Assembly (NCBI RefSeq): GCF_000283155.1
Contig: NW_004454181.1
Location: 28,403,258-28,467,257, forward strand
From: Ceratotherium simum simum
Taxonomy: Eukaryota; Chordata; Mammalia; Perissodactyla; Rhinocerotidae
Length of the DNA: 64,000 nucleotides
Reading direction: 5' to 3'
How positions within the stretch are numbered: the first letter of the stretch is position 1; each line of letters begins with the position of its first letter. The notes beneath the pieces were generated by a model, which was not told the origin of the DNA, made no database searches, and was given only the letters and a program-made list of their open reading frames with translations. Shown piece by piece: positions 35,395 to 54,174 of the stretch. Position numbers and translations under genes: made by a program.

Positions 35395-35640
35395 ACTTAT
35401 TAAGTTCACAATTATTCACTGAGCCCCATAATACCGTGTAAGACACTGTGCTAGAAGCTGGGAATATAATGGCAAACAAGTAGACACTGTCCCTGCCCTC
35501 ATGGAGCTCAGAGTCTATTGGAAAGATAGTAAAACATGGAATTACAACATGGTGCAGTTAACACTGGTGTAGAAGGTGCTATAGAAATACAGAAAAGTAG
35601 ACCAATCCAGTCTTGGGGTGTCAGGGAAAGAGGTTAGTAT
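35395..35640 (-). repeat. L2 LINE 3' part, antisense
   Basis: Reads 'cactgtgctagaagctggga', then 'tgtccctgccctcatggag' and 'ctcagagtctattggaaaga', standard reverse L2. Confidence 0.7.
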
Positions 35641-36539
35641 TTATGAGAACCATACCATATTAACCTTAAATGCTATTCTTTGAAAATCCCATTAGTTATT
35701 TTTGCAATATTTATTTTATAAAGAATTATACAGTGAGGTTAAAAACAACAACTTATAGGCATTTATTCCCCAAATAGGAATTCACAAGACAAATAACTAC
35801 ATTACCTTCTAACATGGTTTTAACACTACATAAGGCCATAAATTGAAAACCAAATAAAAAAACTCAAATGTTTTCTCTGAAGTGATTTAAAAAAGTCCAT
35901 AACACTCAATCAAGTTTGTTCCTTTATTAGTTGGGATTTATTAGTTGGGATTTTTCTCCTTAAAACTTTTAAAGCAGAATGGCCAATAGATATCAAAAAC
36001 ATGCTAGATTAAAAATAACAAGTTGAAAGCCACCCAAATAACTTGTTCTTCTTTCTAAAAGAGATCCAAATAATGTTAAAAATCAGTACTTTGACATTTC
36101 TCCAGAATAATTGTTACTGAAAGTAAATGGACATTTGTATTGTTTAAAAAATATTAAGAAATAATTTGCCTACTAACACACATTAGCTACATACATTAGA
36201 AATCTTCTCAAATTGAAAAAAAAGTCACCAGATGACAGATGCAATTTACCAAAAAAAGTAAAAAACACTACATAAATGAGATTTTTTTTTTAATTCTAGG
36301 GAATTATTTAACCTAAGAAAAAGTTCTAGTCACTAAAGTCAGAGGAAATGGTAAAGGGGCTAGCGGAACATAAGGCAAAAAAGAAGTCAAAACCCCCTAT
36401 GGTTAATATGAAGGATCTATAGTAAACAAAACAAAACAAAAACCCCCCAAACAATAACAACTATAAACCTTTACCAAGAGACATAAGACAAAAGGGAGAT
36501 AAGACAGTCCCTAAATAGGAAGACTCAATGCTGTAAGAA
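35641..36539. other. FBXO38 intron, AT-rich, 14-bp tandem duplication
   Basis: No exon or nameable repeat. 'attagttgggattt' occurs twice in direct succession at 35926-35953. Confidence 0.5.
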
Positions 36540-36891
36540 TGACAATTAGCTTTTCAGTTGATCAACGTAATGGAATTCCAAACAAAAACCCAGAAGATTT
36601 GCTTTTGGAGCTTGAAAAAATTATTATAAAATACCACTATAAAAATAAATGATAAATGCATGATTAGCGAAGCAAATTTTGAGAAAGAATAATGAAACAG
36701 AACACTGGAGTGGAATAGAATGCCCAGAGATAAACCTAAGTCTATCTCAGGTACATGATCAAAGAGTGTTTCAAAATGACAGGAGAAAGGATGTCAATAA
36801 ACAGTACTGAGACAACTTGGTGACAATTTGGAATAAAAAAATGAAGTTAGTTTCCACAGATTAAAATAAACAAATAAATGAATAAAAGAAT

Positions 36892-36985
36892 GAGAAGATG
36901 TGAACAATTATCTGAACCAGGCATAGGGAAGGCCTTCCGAGAAGATGTGAACAATTATCTGAACCAGGCATAGGGAAGGCCTTCC
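36892..36985. repeat. Exact 47-bp tandem duplication inside L1
   Basis: Two identical 47-base units, 36892-36938 and 36939-36985, each starting 'gagaagatgtgaacaattat' and ending 'ggaaggccttcc'. The absence of any mismatch shows it is recent or an assembly artefact. Confidence 0.95.
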
Positions 36986-37084
36986 ACAGCATAAAAATAA
37001 AGAAATCACAAAGGTAAACATGTAGATCTGACTCTACAAATGTGAAAAACTGTGCAACAAAAGGTGTCATAATGGGGAGTTTCT

Positions 37085-37328
37085 TTTTTGTGTGTGTGTG
37101 TGAGGAAGACAAGCCCTGAGCTAACAGCCCGTGCCAATCCTCTTTTTGCTGAGGAAGACTGGCCGTGGGCTAACATCCATGCCCATCTTCCTCCACTTTA
37201 TATGGCACGCAGCCACAGCATGGCTTGACAAGCGGTGTATTGGTACACGCCCAGGATCCAAACCCGAGAACCCCCGGGCTGCTGCAGCGGAGCACGTGTA
37301 CTTAACCGCTGTGCCACCGGGCCAGCCC
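37085..37328 (-). mobile_element. ERE-type SINE, antisense, nested in L1
   Basis: Target duplications 'ggggagtttct' lie at 37074-37084 and 37329-37339. The order is poly(T)/(GT)n on the left, two AGGAAGAC...GAGCTAAC blocks, then the tRNA-like head ending 'gtgccaccgggccagccc'. It inserted in the L1 3' end. Confidence 0.92.
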
Positions 37329-37641
37329 GGGGAGTTTCTGTTTAATGGGTACAGAGTTGCAGTTTGGGATGATGAAAAAGTTCAGATGGATGGTGGTGAT
37401 GGTTGCACAACAGTATGAACGCATTTAATGCCAATGACCTGTACACTTCAAAATGGTTAACAATGGTAAATTTTATGTTATGTATAAAAAAAGGTATCAT
37501 AAAACAATTAAAATTCAAGCTGGGAAAAGTATTTTTATCATATGGCAGAACTAGTGTTTGCAAAGCATAATGAAATCTTCAAATAAAACGTATTTTAATG
37601 AGTTTATACTACTATGATGTGATATAAGCACATAAATAATT

Positions 37642-37874
37642 TTTTTTTTTTGTCAGGAAGATCAGCCCTGAGCTAACATCCATGCCAATCCTCCTCTTTT
37701 TTCTGAGGAAGACTGGCCCTGAGCTAACATCCGTGCCCCATCTTCCTCCACTTTATGTGGGATGCCGCCACAGCATGGCCTGACATGCAGTGCGTCGGTG
37801 CGTGCCCAGGATCCGAACCCGGGCCACCAGCAGCGGAGTGTGCACACTTAACCACTATGGCATGGGGCCAGCCC
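37642..37874 (-). mobile_element. ERE-type SINE, antisense
   Basis: An exact 16-base target duplication (aagcacataaataatt) lies at 37626-37641 and 37875-37890. The tRNA-like head ends 'atggcatggggccagccc'. An exact duplication indicates a fairly recent insertion. Confidence 0.94.
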
Positions 37875-38143
37875 AAGCACATAAATAATTAAGGTCTCAT
37901 ATTTACCTTATGAAAGCTTACTTTTGTTAGTTTAACTCCACATGATTCAATCAGCTCTATTTAGTATATAAAAAAAGCACTGACTCTATGTTCTGGGGCT
38001 GATTTTAAGATTTAAAAATTGAGACAGAGAAAATTAAAATATATCAATATACATTGACAGGTATTCATGACAATAAAGGCAGGAGAGATTACTCAAAAAT
38101 AAGGTCAGAAATATAAACAGAACTATGGTTAAGAAATGTGCTT

Positions 38144-38391
38144 GGGCCTGGCCCAGTGGTGTAGTGGTAAGTTCACAAGCTCCACTTCAGCGGCCCTGGG
38201 TTCGCAGGTTTGAATACTGGGCGTGGACCTATACCCTGCTCATCAAGCCATGCTGTGGCAGCATCCCACATACAAAATAGAGGAAGATGGGCACAGATGT
38301 TAGCTCAGGGCTAATCTTCCTCAGCAAAAAGAGAAAGATTGGCAACGGATGTTACTCAGGGCCAATCTTCCTCAGCAGAAAAAAAAAAAAA
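38144..38391 (+). mobile_element. ERE-type SINE, sense (+)
   Basis: The head 'gggcctggcccagtggtgta' is at the left and the A-tail at the right. An exact 13-base target duplication (aagaaatgtgctt) lies at 38131-38143 and 38392-38404. Three ERE insertions lie within 1.3 kb here. Confidence 0.94.
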
Positions 38392-38404
38392 AAGAAATGT
38401 GCTT

Positions 38405-39764
<1,360 letters not shown>

Positions 39765-39884
39765 TTATAGAAAAAGAAGAATGGCCCGAGGAAAAGAAAA
39801 GATTTCAGTACAAATTCTGGACAAAAGGCAAGAGTAAATTTGGAACAGGAAATAGTGAACACTAATTTTCCTGAAGTATAATGG

Positions 39885-40320
39885 TGACAACATCACTGAG
39901 CTGCCCAAAAATTCTCTACGGCTCCCTCATGCCCACCTGGTTTATACTCCTTAGCTCAGTCTTCAATGCTCACCATGACCTAATTCCAAACTAACTTTCT
40001 CTTCTGGTCCCCTCTATATACATTCTACACTCCAGCCCAAACTTTTCTCTGAATATATCCCTGCCCTACCACCTGGGGGCTTTTGCTCCCACTAATTCTT
40101 CAGCTTTGGACTTCTGTTCAATCTCTTCTGCATCCCCAACCCCAAAGCCATTGCAGTATATGCCCTGTAATATTATTATTGATGTTTCTGATCTGACTCT
40201 TTAACCAGACTAGAGGTTCCCTAGAGATCAACCATGACTTACTCATCTCTCTATCCCTCACAGTACCTAACACAGTACCTGGGGCACAGTAAGGCTCAAT
40301 GAATATATAAAGGAATATTT
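39885..40320 (+). repeat. L2 LINE 3' end
   Basis: Reads 'tcatgcccacctggtttata', 'tctacactccagcccaaact', 'gagatcaaccatgacttact' and 'agtacctggggcacagtaag', ending 'caatgaatatataaagg', in L2 order. Confidence 0.7.
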
Positions 40321-42114
<1,794 letters not shown>

Positions 42115-42440
42115 ATGTAACGCTCCAAGGAACATTGCCTGTCTTTTTCCTGTCACATTGTACAATGCCTGGCACAGGGTAGGCACTCAATAAATATTTG
42201 TTGAGTAAGTGACTGCATCTGTAAAACACTTAAAATAAGGGTAAAGATATTTTCAATTCAAAGACAAGGTAGCATTCCATCAGACTAAGAGTGAGAAAAC
42301 TAGATTCTAATCTCAATTCTGTCCCTTCATCACCAGCTAAGTGGTCTTGAGCAAATCATTCAAATTTCTGAAAGAATACTGGTTTCCCCATTTGTAAAAT
42401 GAAGGCTTGTATTAGGTAATCTTTAAAGGCCTTATGACTC
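42115..42440 (+). repeat. L2 3' end followed by MIR
   Basis: About 42115-42215 ends 'ggcactcaataaatatttgt' (L2 3' terminus). About 42270-42440 is MIR ('gagaaaactagattctaatc', 'cagctaagtggtcttgagca'). Confidence 0.7.
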
Positions 42441-42702
42441 TACAGTGTGCCATAAGTCACCCAATGGCAAATGGAGACTGGATCTTGGTCTGTTTACTAA
42501 ACCAGATCAACTTCTCTACTGCTCCTCGTCCCCACCAAAATGATGGGAGAGGACAAGCAGAATATTTGATCAGGTTATTTATTTTCCCATCAACAATTTG
42601 AGTGCTTTCTTTCTCTATACACACACAAACACACAGGTGCATACACCAATATAGAAAGAGGAGTTATTGCTGCAGTTAAAAAAATCAAAACCAAACTTTA
42701 AT

Positions 42703-42745
42703 TAGATATATATATATACACACACACCCATACATACACATGCAG
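42703..42745. repeat. (AT)n/(AC)n microsatellite
   Basis: An AT run passes into an imperfect AC run in the 1448-base intron between two FBXO38 exons. Confidence 0.85.
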
Positions 42746-42906
42746 CAAGGAGAACAACAATATCATACAGGCCTCAATAATAAAAAGCATATAACAAACC
42801 ATTAGCTGTAATGTCAAAAAAAATAATCATTCTCAGTGTTTTACTTTCTTCATTAGAGTCAGGCCCTAGATTTCAGAACCGTGAATATAGGAAACTACGT
42901 GATTAC

Positions 42907-43026
42907 CTGCTTGTTCCTCATCGACATCCACAGGAATAACTGCCTGGCTGTGAGCTGGTATCTCACGTCCACTCTCAGCCACCACCTCTCCGTCTTCTTG
43001 CACCATGTCTTCCATCTCATTCAATG
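42907..43026 (-). CDS. FBXO38: FBXO38 coding exon, acidic linker (A540-G580)
   Basis: The acceptor 'ttgtttaag' ends right of 43026 and the donor 'gtaatc' starts left of 42907. It reads [19 protein letters not shown] ... [13 protein letters not shown]. Strongly acidic and probably disordered. Confidence 0.97.
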
Positions 43027-43779
43027 CTTAAACAAAAATAAACACAAAGTAAGACCAGAAGAGGTCTAAAAAAAACCACAATGGTAGGCAAAACTGTGAC
43101 AGCTCTGAGAAATGAACAGCCCTGTGATTACTAGGCCCACTCTAGAAAAATAGCATTGTGCTTCAATAGACAGACATTAACAAGAAGTGTCCAATTATTC
43201 TATAGGAGAGGAAATCACGGATGGGAAAGGACCACTTGGTGGAGAAATTCCATCACTGTAAGAGGAAAGCAAAGAGAAAGGCACACAGCTGAGAGAAGAG
43301 AGCACCATGTCCACTCCTGAAGATGTTACCAGGGATGGCTGTATGAGGCAATTGTTTGTCTCCCTCTAAGCTATTTGCTTGAAGGTAGTGAGAGCCAGCT
43401 ACTGGAAGACCTTATGATCATCTTATAAGCAATTAGTCTTGTAGTATGTGCCAGCTAAAGCAGGATGTACTGGGCAGGCAAGCTCAAACTGTATGTTTCT
43501 TTTCGTACTCGGTAGAGGCTATGGTATCATTTTTGGCTGATGTGTGGCAAGGATAATTAACAAACACACTAAGTACATTTTTAACATTTTAATATCACTC
43601 AAAATTTTTATTTGCATTGAAGTCTTCATTACAGTGCCTACTGAATGGGGACATATGATTTTATTTGTATTTTTCCAGAGGATAAGCACAGTGAACAATT
43701 TCAGCCTGATAAGCTTCAATCAGTTTACTCTATCTTTGGAAGATAAAATGGTCACTTTTCCAAGAGGACCTAAATAAAA
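43027..43779. other. FBXO38 intron, no recognised element
   Basis: Unassigned intron sequence with overlapping short frames at 43519-43777 on both strands and no homology. Confidence 0.4.
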
Positions 43780-44060
43780 TAATTCCCAGCTTTGCCAGCT
43801 TCTTACAAGATTAAATCCAAATCCCTCAAGTCAGTATTCAAGGTACTCTATCCACCGTCTTATTCCCTAAGCCTGTGTGTCTGATCTCAGTTTGAGCTAG
43901 GACAACACCGATACTGTCCTTCACATCTATGGCTCGGTCACACTCCAAGGGCAGCAGAGACTGTATCTACCCTGTTCAGTGCTACATCCTCAATGCCTAG
44001 GGATGCTCGATAACTACTGCTGGGAAATACCCCACCCAATCATGTGAAGGAAATGAATAA
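43780..44060 (+). repeat. L2-like LINE fragment
   Basis: Contains 'agattaaatccaaatccctc', 'gtattcaaggtactctatcc' and 'tcaatgcctagggatgctcg', in L2 order but diverged. Confidence 0.5.
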
Positions 44061-44117
44061 ACCAACAAAAGAGAAAACAAGATCCTGTTCCTGAAAGAAC
44101 TAAAGAATTTACTTAAG

Positions 44118-44396
44118 AAGGGGCCAGCCCAATGGCATAGTGGTTAAGTATAAGCGCTCCGCTTCGGGGGCCAGGGGTTCACAGGTTCGGATCCCAGGTG
44201 CGCTCCGATGCACTGCTTGTCAAGCCTTGCTGTGGCAGCGTCCCATATAAAGTAGAGGAAGATGGGCACGGATGTTAGCCCAGGGCCAGTCTTTCTCATC
44301 AGCAAAAAGAAGAGGAGGACTGGCATCGGATATTAGCTCAGGGCCAATCTTCCTCAGAAAAAATAAAATAAAAAAGGAAAAAACTACTTAAAAAAA
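44118..44396 (+). mobile_element. ERE-type SINE
   Basis: An exact 16-base target duplication (aaagaatttacttaag) lies at 44102-44117 and 44397-44412. The head 'ggggccagcccaatggcata' starts near 44120 and the A-rich tail ends at 44396. Confidence 0.94.
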
Positions 44397-44719
44397 AAAG
44401 AATTTACTTAAGGAGACAAGACAAATTCATAGAGTTAACAAAACAAGGCAAAATATGATTAAGCTAGAAAGACACCATTCAGATAAATGCCACTAGAATA
44501 TACAGTAGTAAGGTCTGAGATTTCATGGACACAATGGGAATATACAGAACAGCACATTCCCCACTTAAGTTTGGTCTCACATCCCAATTTCTCGCCCAGC
44601 TCTAGCCTTCAGTATCTACATTTCATTTAGTGCCAAAATGAGGACTGACCTTGCCTAGAAACCGTCCTCATAAAAGCCAATCAATTTTCTTCTTTCATTC
44701 AATTCTTATGAACAATTAT

Positions 44720-44885
44720 GAACCGTCAGTAATTAATGTGTACATACTCTAGGTCAGGCTCTATGCTAAATACTTTTATATACATTATCTTATTTATCTC
44801 TTACAGCCATCTTATGAGGACATTATTACTAGTCTCATTTTTGCAGTTGAGGAAACTGAGGCTTAGAAACTGAGGCTTAAAAATT
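44720..44885 (-). repeat. MIR SINE with 14-bp tandem duplication
   Basis: A reverse MIR ('tctaggtcaggctctatgct', 'attatcttatttatctctta'). The motif 'gaaactgaggctta' is doubled at 44852-44879. Confidence 0.75.
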
Positions 44886-44889
44886 CTCA

Positions 44890-45050
44890 TCACAAGAAAA
44901 AGATTGTGTAATGATGTATGGTGACAGATGTTTACTAGACTTATCATGGTGATCATTTTGCAACATATACAAATATCGAATCATTATGTTGTATACCTCA
45001 AACTAATACAATGTTATATGTCAATTATCCTTCAATACAAAAAATAATAA
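44890..45050 (+). mobile_element. L1 3' UTR fragment
   Basis: Reads 'ggtgacagatgtttactaga', 'cttatcatggtgatcatttt' and 'caaactaatacaatgttata', the sense L1 3' end. Confidence 0.8.
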
Positions 45051-45099
45051 GGTGTTAAGGGAAGACATCTCCAAGATTAACATTTAAGCTAAGACCTAA

Positions 45100-45560
45100 A
45101 TATCAAGAAAGAGTCAGCCATGCAAAGATGGAGTGAGGGACATCCTAAGAAGAGACAGCAGTTAGTGCAATGGTAGGTGCCAGCTTGGCATGTTCAAGCA
45201 TGGTGTGCAAGGTGGGGAGCAGTACAAGGTGAAGAAAGGCCAGATCATGTAGCACTTGATGGCCCGAATCAAGAAACTGGATTTTTTTCTAAGACAGTGG
45301 GAAGCTACTGGAAAGTTTTAAATAAGGGAGCAATGTTGTCTGTCATATGTTTTAAAAAGATTGCCCTGGCTGCTCTAAGAAACAATTTTAGTGGAGTGAG
45401 AAAGTAGGGAGACCAGTTTGAAAGCTATTAAAACACTAGGTAAAAAAGGTCTGGTACTGTGGTGGTACAATGGAAAAGAAGAATGGAGAATGATTGGAGA
45501 GATGTTTTAGAGACAGTCAACAAGACTTGCTAAAGGACTTGATGTTGTGGAGAGCAGGGA
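45100..45560 (-). repeat. L2-like LINE fragment, antisense
   Basis: Contains 'taagctaagacctaaatatc', 'gccagatcatgtagcacttg', then 'agtgggaagctactggaaag' and 'gattgccctggctgctctaa', the reverse L2 3' order. Confidence 0.55.
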
Positions 45561-46110
45561 GGTGGTGGTAAAGAAAGGATAACATTTCAATTTATGTCTC
45601 CAATAATTAAATGAGACGGTGGTAGCTTTGGGCTAGGGAAGGTGCAAGTGATTCTTGGTTTTGATTTTTTTCTTTGTTTAAAATATTTTATCATTAGGGC
45701 AGTACATCTTTTTCAGAACAATTTTAACTTACAGAAATTACCTAAGCTATCTTTTAATCTAGTATCAATGTTTACCAAATGTTTTGTTCAGCTGAAATGT
45801 AATTTCAGCTGTAAAAAAATCCTGTTACAAAATATAATCATAAACCTTAATGGATGTGAGCTGATTTTACAAACATTGTAACTGGTGTCTTTTATATAAA
45901 ACCTCATTAGAAATTTATAACCATCATTAAGCATTGTAAAATAAAGGAAAACTCATTGCATTTTAACAAAATAACTTGCATGCAACAATTTCTAGTATCA
46001 CAAATACTATTTAGTGGTTGACAATTATCTGCCCCAGAACATAAAACAAAATGCATTTACTGGGATTTTTTTCACATTGTAGTTCACCCTCAGGCTTCAA
46101 AAATAAGGAT
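45561..46110. other. FBXO38 intron, AT-rich, no recognised element
   Basis: No exon or nameable repeat. Confidence 0.4.
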
Positions 46111-46112
46111 TT

Positions 46113-46318
46113 TCCATAAATCAGAGGTTCTCAAAGTGCGGTCCCAGTCCAGCAGCATCAGCATCACCTGGGAACTCATTAGAAATGTACATTCTCTGGC
46201 CCCACCCTAACCTACTGACTCAGAACCGCTTACTGAGGCGAAGCCCAGCAACTTGTGTTTTAAACAAGTCCTCCAGGAGATTATGATGCACTCAAGTTTG
46301 AGAACTACTGCCAAAAAT
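46113..46318. mobile_element. MER1-group hAT DNA transposon fossil
   Basis: Inverted ends 'gaggttctcaaagtgcggt' and 'caagtttgagaactactg' bracket 'cagcatcagcatcacctggg', then 'gaaatgtacattctctggcc' and 'tcctccaggagattatgatg'. This is a well-known non-autonomous hAT type in mammals. Confidence 0.75.
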
Positions 46319-47343
46319 GAAAGCTGCAAAGCAATTCCACTTAGTGGTTAATTTAAGTTAATTTGGGGGGTGGTAGTGAGGGAAAGGAGCAGCACACTAT
46401 TTTTAAAAGCAGTAAGTAGGGGGATTATGTTTTAAATCAAGATAGAAAATTAGTTAAATGACGTATAGGCAAAACTACGCTTTGTGGTTATAATTACTTC
46501 AAAAGTAATTATATTAAAATAATTTGGCAATATACTTTAGCAATTACAGAAGCATGATTTTGACATATGGTAATTTTATTTTAGGCTAATGTGAATTGTT
46601 AGAAAATATGAACAATGCTTCTTCTGTTTTAGAGTGCTGCAAAATGCAGGTGATAAACTTACATTTTCAGTTAATGTAACTAGCCCACAACGAAGCATTC
46701 TAAATCTTAAGACTTTTGGAGAACAAATCTAATAAAGGTAATATCCTTACCAAATCACAGAATTTCGGTAAATTAATACAGTACTCTGTAAAACAACAAA
46801 ATCATACTTTTGTTGGAGTCATATATTACTTTAATGATAATGTTTACCAAAAAACACCATGAGCTACTAGAGTAGTTTATAAGTAAAGCCACTTAACTTA
46901 CACAAATTAAATGGCTTTTAAAAGTATACAATGCCCTTCTTTTAAAGTGAGTTACTTCATGCAAGCTGATGAAGTAAAATACAACAGGGCAATAAAGAGT
47001 GGGTGGTGCTTCATTCTGGGACTGCTCCAAAACCAAGTAGAGGCCCATGAATGAAAAGTTCTAAAATTCTACATTAAAGAAAGTCAACATGTCAACACCA
47101 ATTTTAAACTAAAGCAACTTAAAAAATATTGTTAAATTTTGCACCTAAAGACTGGAGGCATCAATGTTCATCACTTTAACTAACACTAACACCCACTGAT
47201 CCATTTTATTTTGAATCCCTGTATCACTCTATACTTTGTAATTTTTTTTAAATTTTTGTTTCTCTTTCTTTTATTTGAATTCTTTACACTCCTGGTTTTG
47301 ATCTAAAGTCACAAAGCCTTTCTCCAGCTCCTTATTTTTATTT
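46319..47343. other. FBXO38 intron, AT-rich, no recognised element
   Basis: No exon or nameable repeat in about 1 kb. Confidence 0.4.
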
Positions 47344-47358
47344 AGAAGAATCAATCTG

Positions 47359-47629
47359 GGGCCTGCCCAGTGGCGTAGTGGTTAAGCTTGCGTGCACTGC
47401 TTTGGCGGCTCAGGGTTCACAGGTTCAGATCCCAGGCGTGGACCTACACACCGCTTATCAAACCATGCTGTGGCAGGCGTCCCACATATAAAGTAGAGGA
47501 AGATGGGCATGGATGTTAGCCCAGGGCCCATCTTCCTTAGCAAAAAGAGGAGAATTGGCAATAGATGTTAGCTCAGGGCTAATCTTTCTCATCAAAAAAA
47601 AAAAAAAAAAAAGCAACATAAGAAAAAAA
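47359..47629 (+). mobile_element. ERE-type SINE
   Basis: A 10-base target duplication (aatcaatctg) lies at 47349-47358 and 47630-47639. The head is 'ggcctgcccagtggcgtagt' and the tail is A-rich. It inserted about 80 bases from the 3' end of the PRELID3B pseudogene. Confidence 0.92.
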
Positions 47630-47719
47630 AATCAATCTGATATGTATCTAATAATAAATACAAATAAATATATTGCCAACTCGGAGAGACCTGTGGAACC
47701 TAATGTTTTACAGCAATCT

Positions 47720-48228
<509 letters not shown>

Positions 48229-48479
48229 GGTGCCAGTGACCATAAGGCACTTGGGTCACAAGGTGAAGAGAGAGTACCTGACCTCATTCCACCTTCTGTA
48301 TCCCTAGCACCTGCTGGCTCTGCACTTTTGTTTTTGTATTTTGTGGGGAGGGTGTCGGGCAGAGATTTAGCCATAAATTTGAAATGCCTAAGAGTACTCA
48401 TGTGGAAATAAAAAACATGAAGCTGGATATAACTGCAACTACTTCAAACTAGAAAGAGCAAAGCCAGAAATAAAGGTTT
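48229..48479. other. Flank of the pseudogene, possibly its 5' UTR
   Basis: Sequence upstream of the pseudogene start on its strand. It may include a former 5' UTR, but I cannot tell. Confidence 0.3.
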
Positions 48480-48880
48480 AGAATTCATTAGCATATAGTT
48501 GGTACTGAAGCCATGAGACTGAATGAGCTCATGTGGAGCAAACGTGTAGAGAGAACAAGGGAGATCAAGGACAAAAGCAGAATAGAGGAGGTGGTGCAAG
48601 CAAAGGAAACTGAGGAGGCATGTCTAGTGAGATAGGAGGAAAACCAGGAAAATGGTGTCCGAGATGCTAAGAGAAGAAAATATCTCAGAAAGGCAGAAAT
48701 GAGCAACAATGACAAATGCTGCTGAGATGTCAAATAAGATGAAAGTAAGAGAAATGACCACTAGCTTTCATAAGAGAGTCACTGGTGACTTTGCTAAGAG
48801 CCAAAATGGAGAGTTCTGTGGAGAACATGTGAGGTGAGAAAGTGAAGACAACGCCTACAGACGATTCTTAGGTCAGGACC
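48480..48880 (-). repeat. Ancient interspersed repeat, L2-like
   Basis: Phrases such as 'tgctgagatgtcaaataaga' and 'agtcactggtgactttgcta' are common in old L2-type reverse sequence across mammals. Not assignable more precisely. Confidence 0.4.
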
Positions 48881-49941
<1,061 letters not shown>

Positions 49942-50079
49942 CTAAGGCAAGACAACACCACACACTTATTAATTCGGGTTAGTATAGAACAATTCATTTT
50001 TAATATTCCTTCATTTCATCTTTACATAGAATATTTATATAGCACTTTATTTATGAACTACTTTCACATATGCATAAAG

Positions 50080-50255
50080 GACCTCATTTAAGGCTCACAA
50101 TACTTCAAGTAAGATAGTGTTATTCGTCTTGATTTACAGATGATGAGATGTACAATGGGAAGAGATCAACCCAAAAGCACACAACCAGTAAGTGGTACAG
50201 CTAGGACTCGAAACCCAGTACAGTCTGACCTCAAATCCTGAGCTTTCCCCCGTGA
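50080..50255 (-). repeat. MIR SINE (reverse orientation)
   Basis: Contains 'ggacctcatttaaggctcac', then 'ttacagatgatgagatgtac' and 'acacaaccagtaagtggtac', reverse MIR order, in the 820-base intron. Confidence 0.7.
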
Positions 50256-50749
50256 GAGTGGGAGGATAAAGTTTTACTTAAGTAGTTTTAAAATAACATT
50301 TTGTACATCTGGACAACCTCAGATTTCCCAGGATATACAATTGAATAGAAAAGATAGCAGCGAAGTGAAACATTTCCAAAATAAATTCCTGATCCTTATT
50401 TATATTTTGAGTTCCTAATTACAGATTTAATCTCCCAACTACTTACTCCAAGTGATAATTTTTGTCTTAGCCCAAATTTCCACCTTCACTCTTACCTTAC
50501 CTTCGTTTACAGAACTGATGGAGACAGCTTTCCACTTACTTTTTCCTTTTCCTACTCTGGAGACCCCTTAGTACTCATTTACGAGAACAAGAGCCCATGC
50601 GTTATTATGACCTATGCCTTCACCGAGGCTGGAAGTAAAAAGTCCAATTATAACACTGTGTGAAGGCATATTATTAGAAAGAAAAAAAATCACTCAGGTT
50701 GTTTTGTTTTCTTCCTTGAGTATCAAAATAAACAACAAAACCTCTCTCA

Positions 50750-50935
<186 letters not shown>

Positions 50936-51149
50936 TTAAGTAATACTTTCTCCATTACCTATGTATTTTGCTATAGGTCACAAAGACTTTCAAATCTTTT
51001 TTCTTTAAATAACTTTTCTCTTATCTTATGATCTCTAAAGCTTGATGACTCTAAACTATGATGTTTCCTTACCGAATTTCATTGTGAGAACCAGATGGCT
51101 TGGGAATCATTAACTTGAAACCAAGTCAGCCTTGATTTAAATGTGATCC

Positions 51150-51850
51150 ACTCAACAACCTACATGCCTATTCAACGATAGGACACTAGTTAAAGAAACG
51201 GTGCACTCATTCAATAGAACATTATACAGCTATTAAAAGAGTGAAGGAGAACTGAATATGCTTGCTGATAGGGAAAGCTCTCCAAAATATTCTTAGTGCA
51301 AAAAACAAGCTACAGGACAGTATAGACATAGTAAGGTCCTTTTTGTATCTATAAATCATTTTTAAACGCTACACATATATAGGGTACACTATGCACAAAA
51401 TCATCTGTCCAGAAGAATATACAAGAAACCATGGATGTAAGTGGTTACCCTTGAGAAGGGGAGACTTTTCATTTTGTACCTTTCTGTAGTGTTTGATATT
51501 GTTTATCAAGTGCACGTATTACTCTTAGTTTCTAGCTTTTTTTTTGTATGAGGAAGACTGGCCCTGAGCTCACATCTGTTGGCAATCTTCCTATTTTTGC
51601 TTGAGGAAGACCAGCCCTGAGCTAACATCCATGCCAATCTTTCTCCACTTTGTATGTGGGATGTTGCCACAGCATGGCTTGATGAGTGGTGTGTAGGTCC
51701 GCTCTCGGATGCGAACCTGGGCTGCCAAAGTGGAGTGCACCAACTTAACCACTACGCCACCGGGCCAGCCCTTACTTTTAGTTTTAAGTGTTAACCAGAG
51801 TTCTGAGTGATGGGATTATTTTTTGTTTTCATACTCTTCTGTATTTAAGA
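51150..51850 (+). mobile_element. Old L1 3' fragment, interrupted by ERE
   Basis: The left part holds 'tcaatagaacattatacagc', then 'tattaaaagagtgaaggaga' and 'gcaaaaaacaagctacagga'. After the ERE it resumes with 'tgatgggattattttttgtt'. Sense orientation and diverged. Confidence 0.65.
51532..51771 (-). mobile_element. ERE-type SINE, antisense
   Basis: A 13-base target duplication with one mismatch lies at 51519-51531 and 51772-51784. The tRNA-like head ends 'cgccaccgggccagccc'. It is nested in an older L1. Confidence 0.93.
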
Positions 51851-54170
<2,320 letters not shown>

Positions 54171-54174
54171 CCCA

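Larger units (their letters stand above)
36540..37490 (+). mobile_element. L1 LINE 3' part, interrupted by ERE
   Basis: The left part (to 37084) is degenerate ORF2 end sequence ('aacactggagtggaatagaa', 'cagagataaacctaagtcta'). The right part (from 37340) is the L1 3' UTR ('gatggatggtggtgatggtt', 'gtacacttcaaaatggttaa'). An ERE at 37085-37328 split the L1 and made an 11-base target duplication. The left part holds an exact 47-base tandem duplication (36892-36985). Confidence 0.85.
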
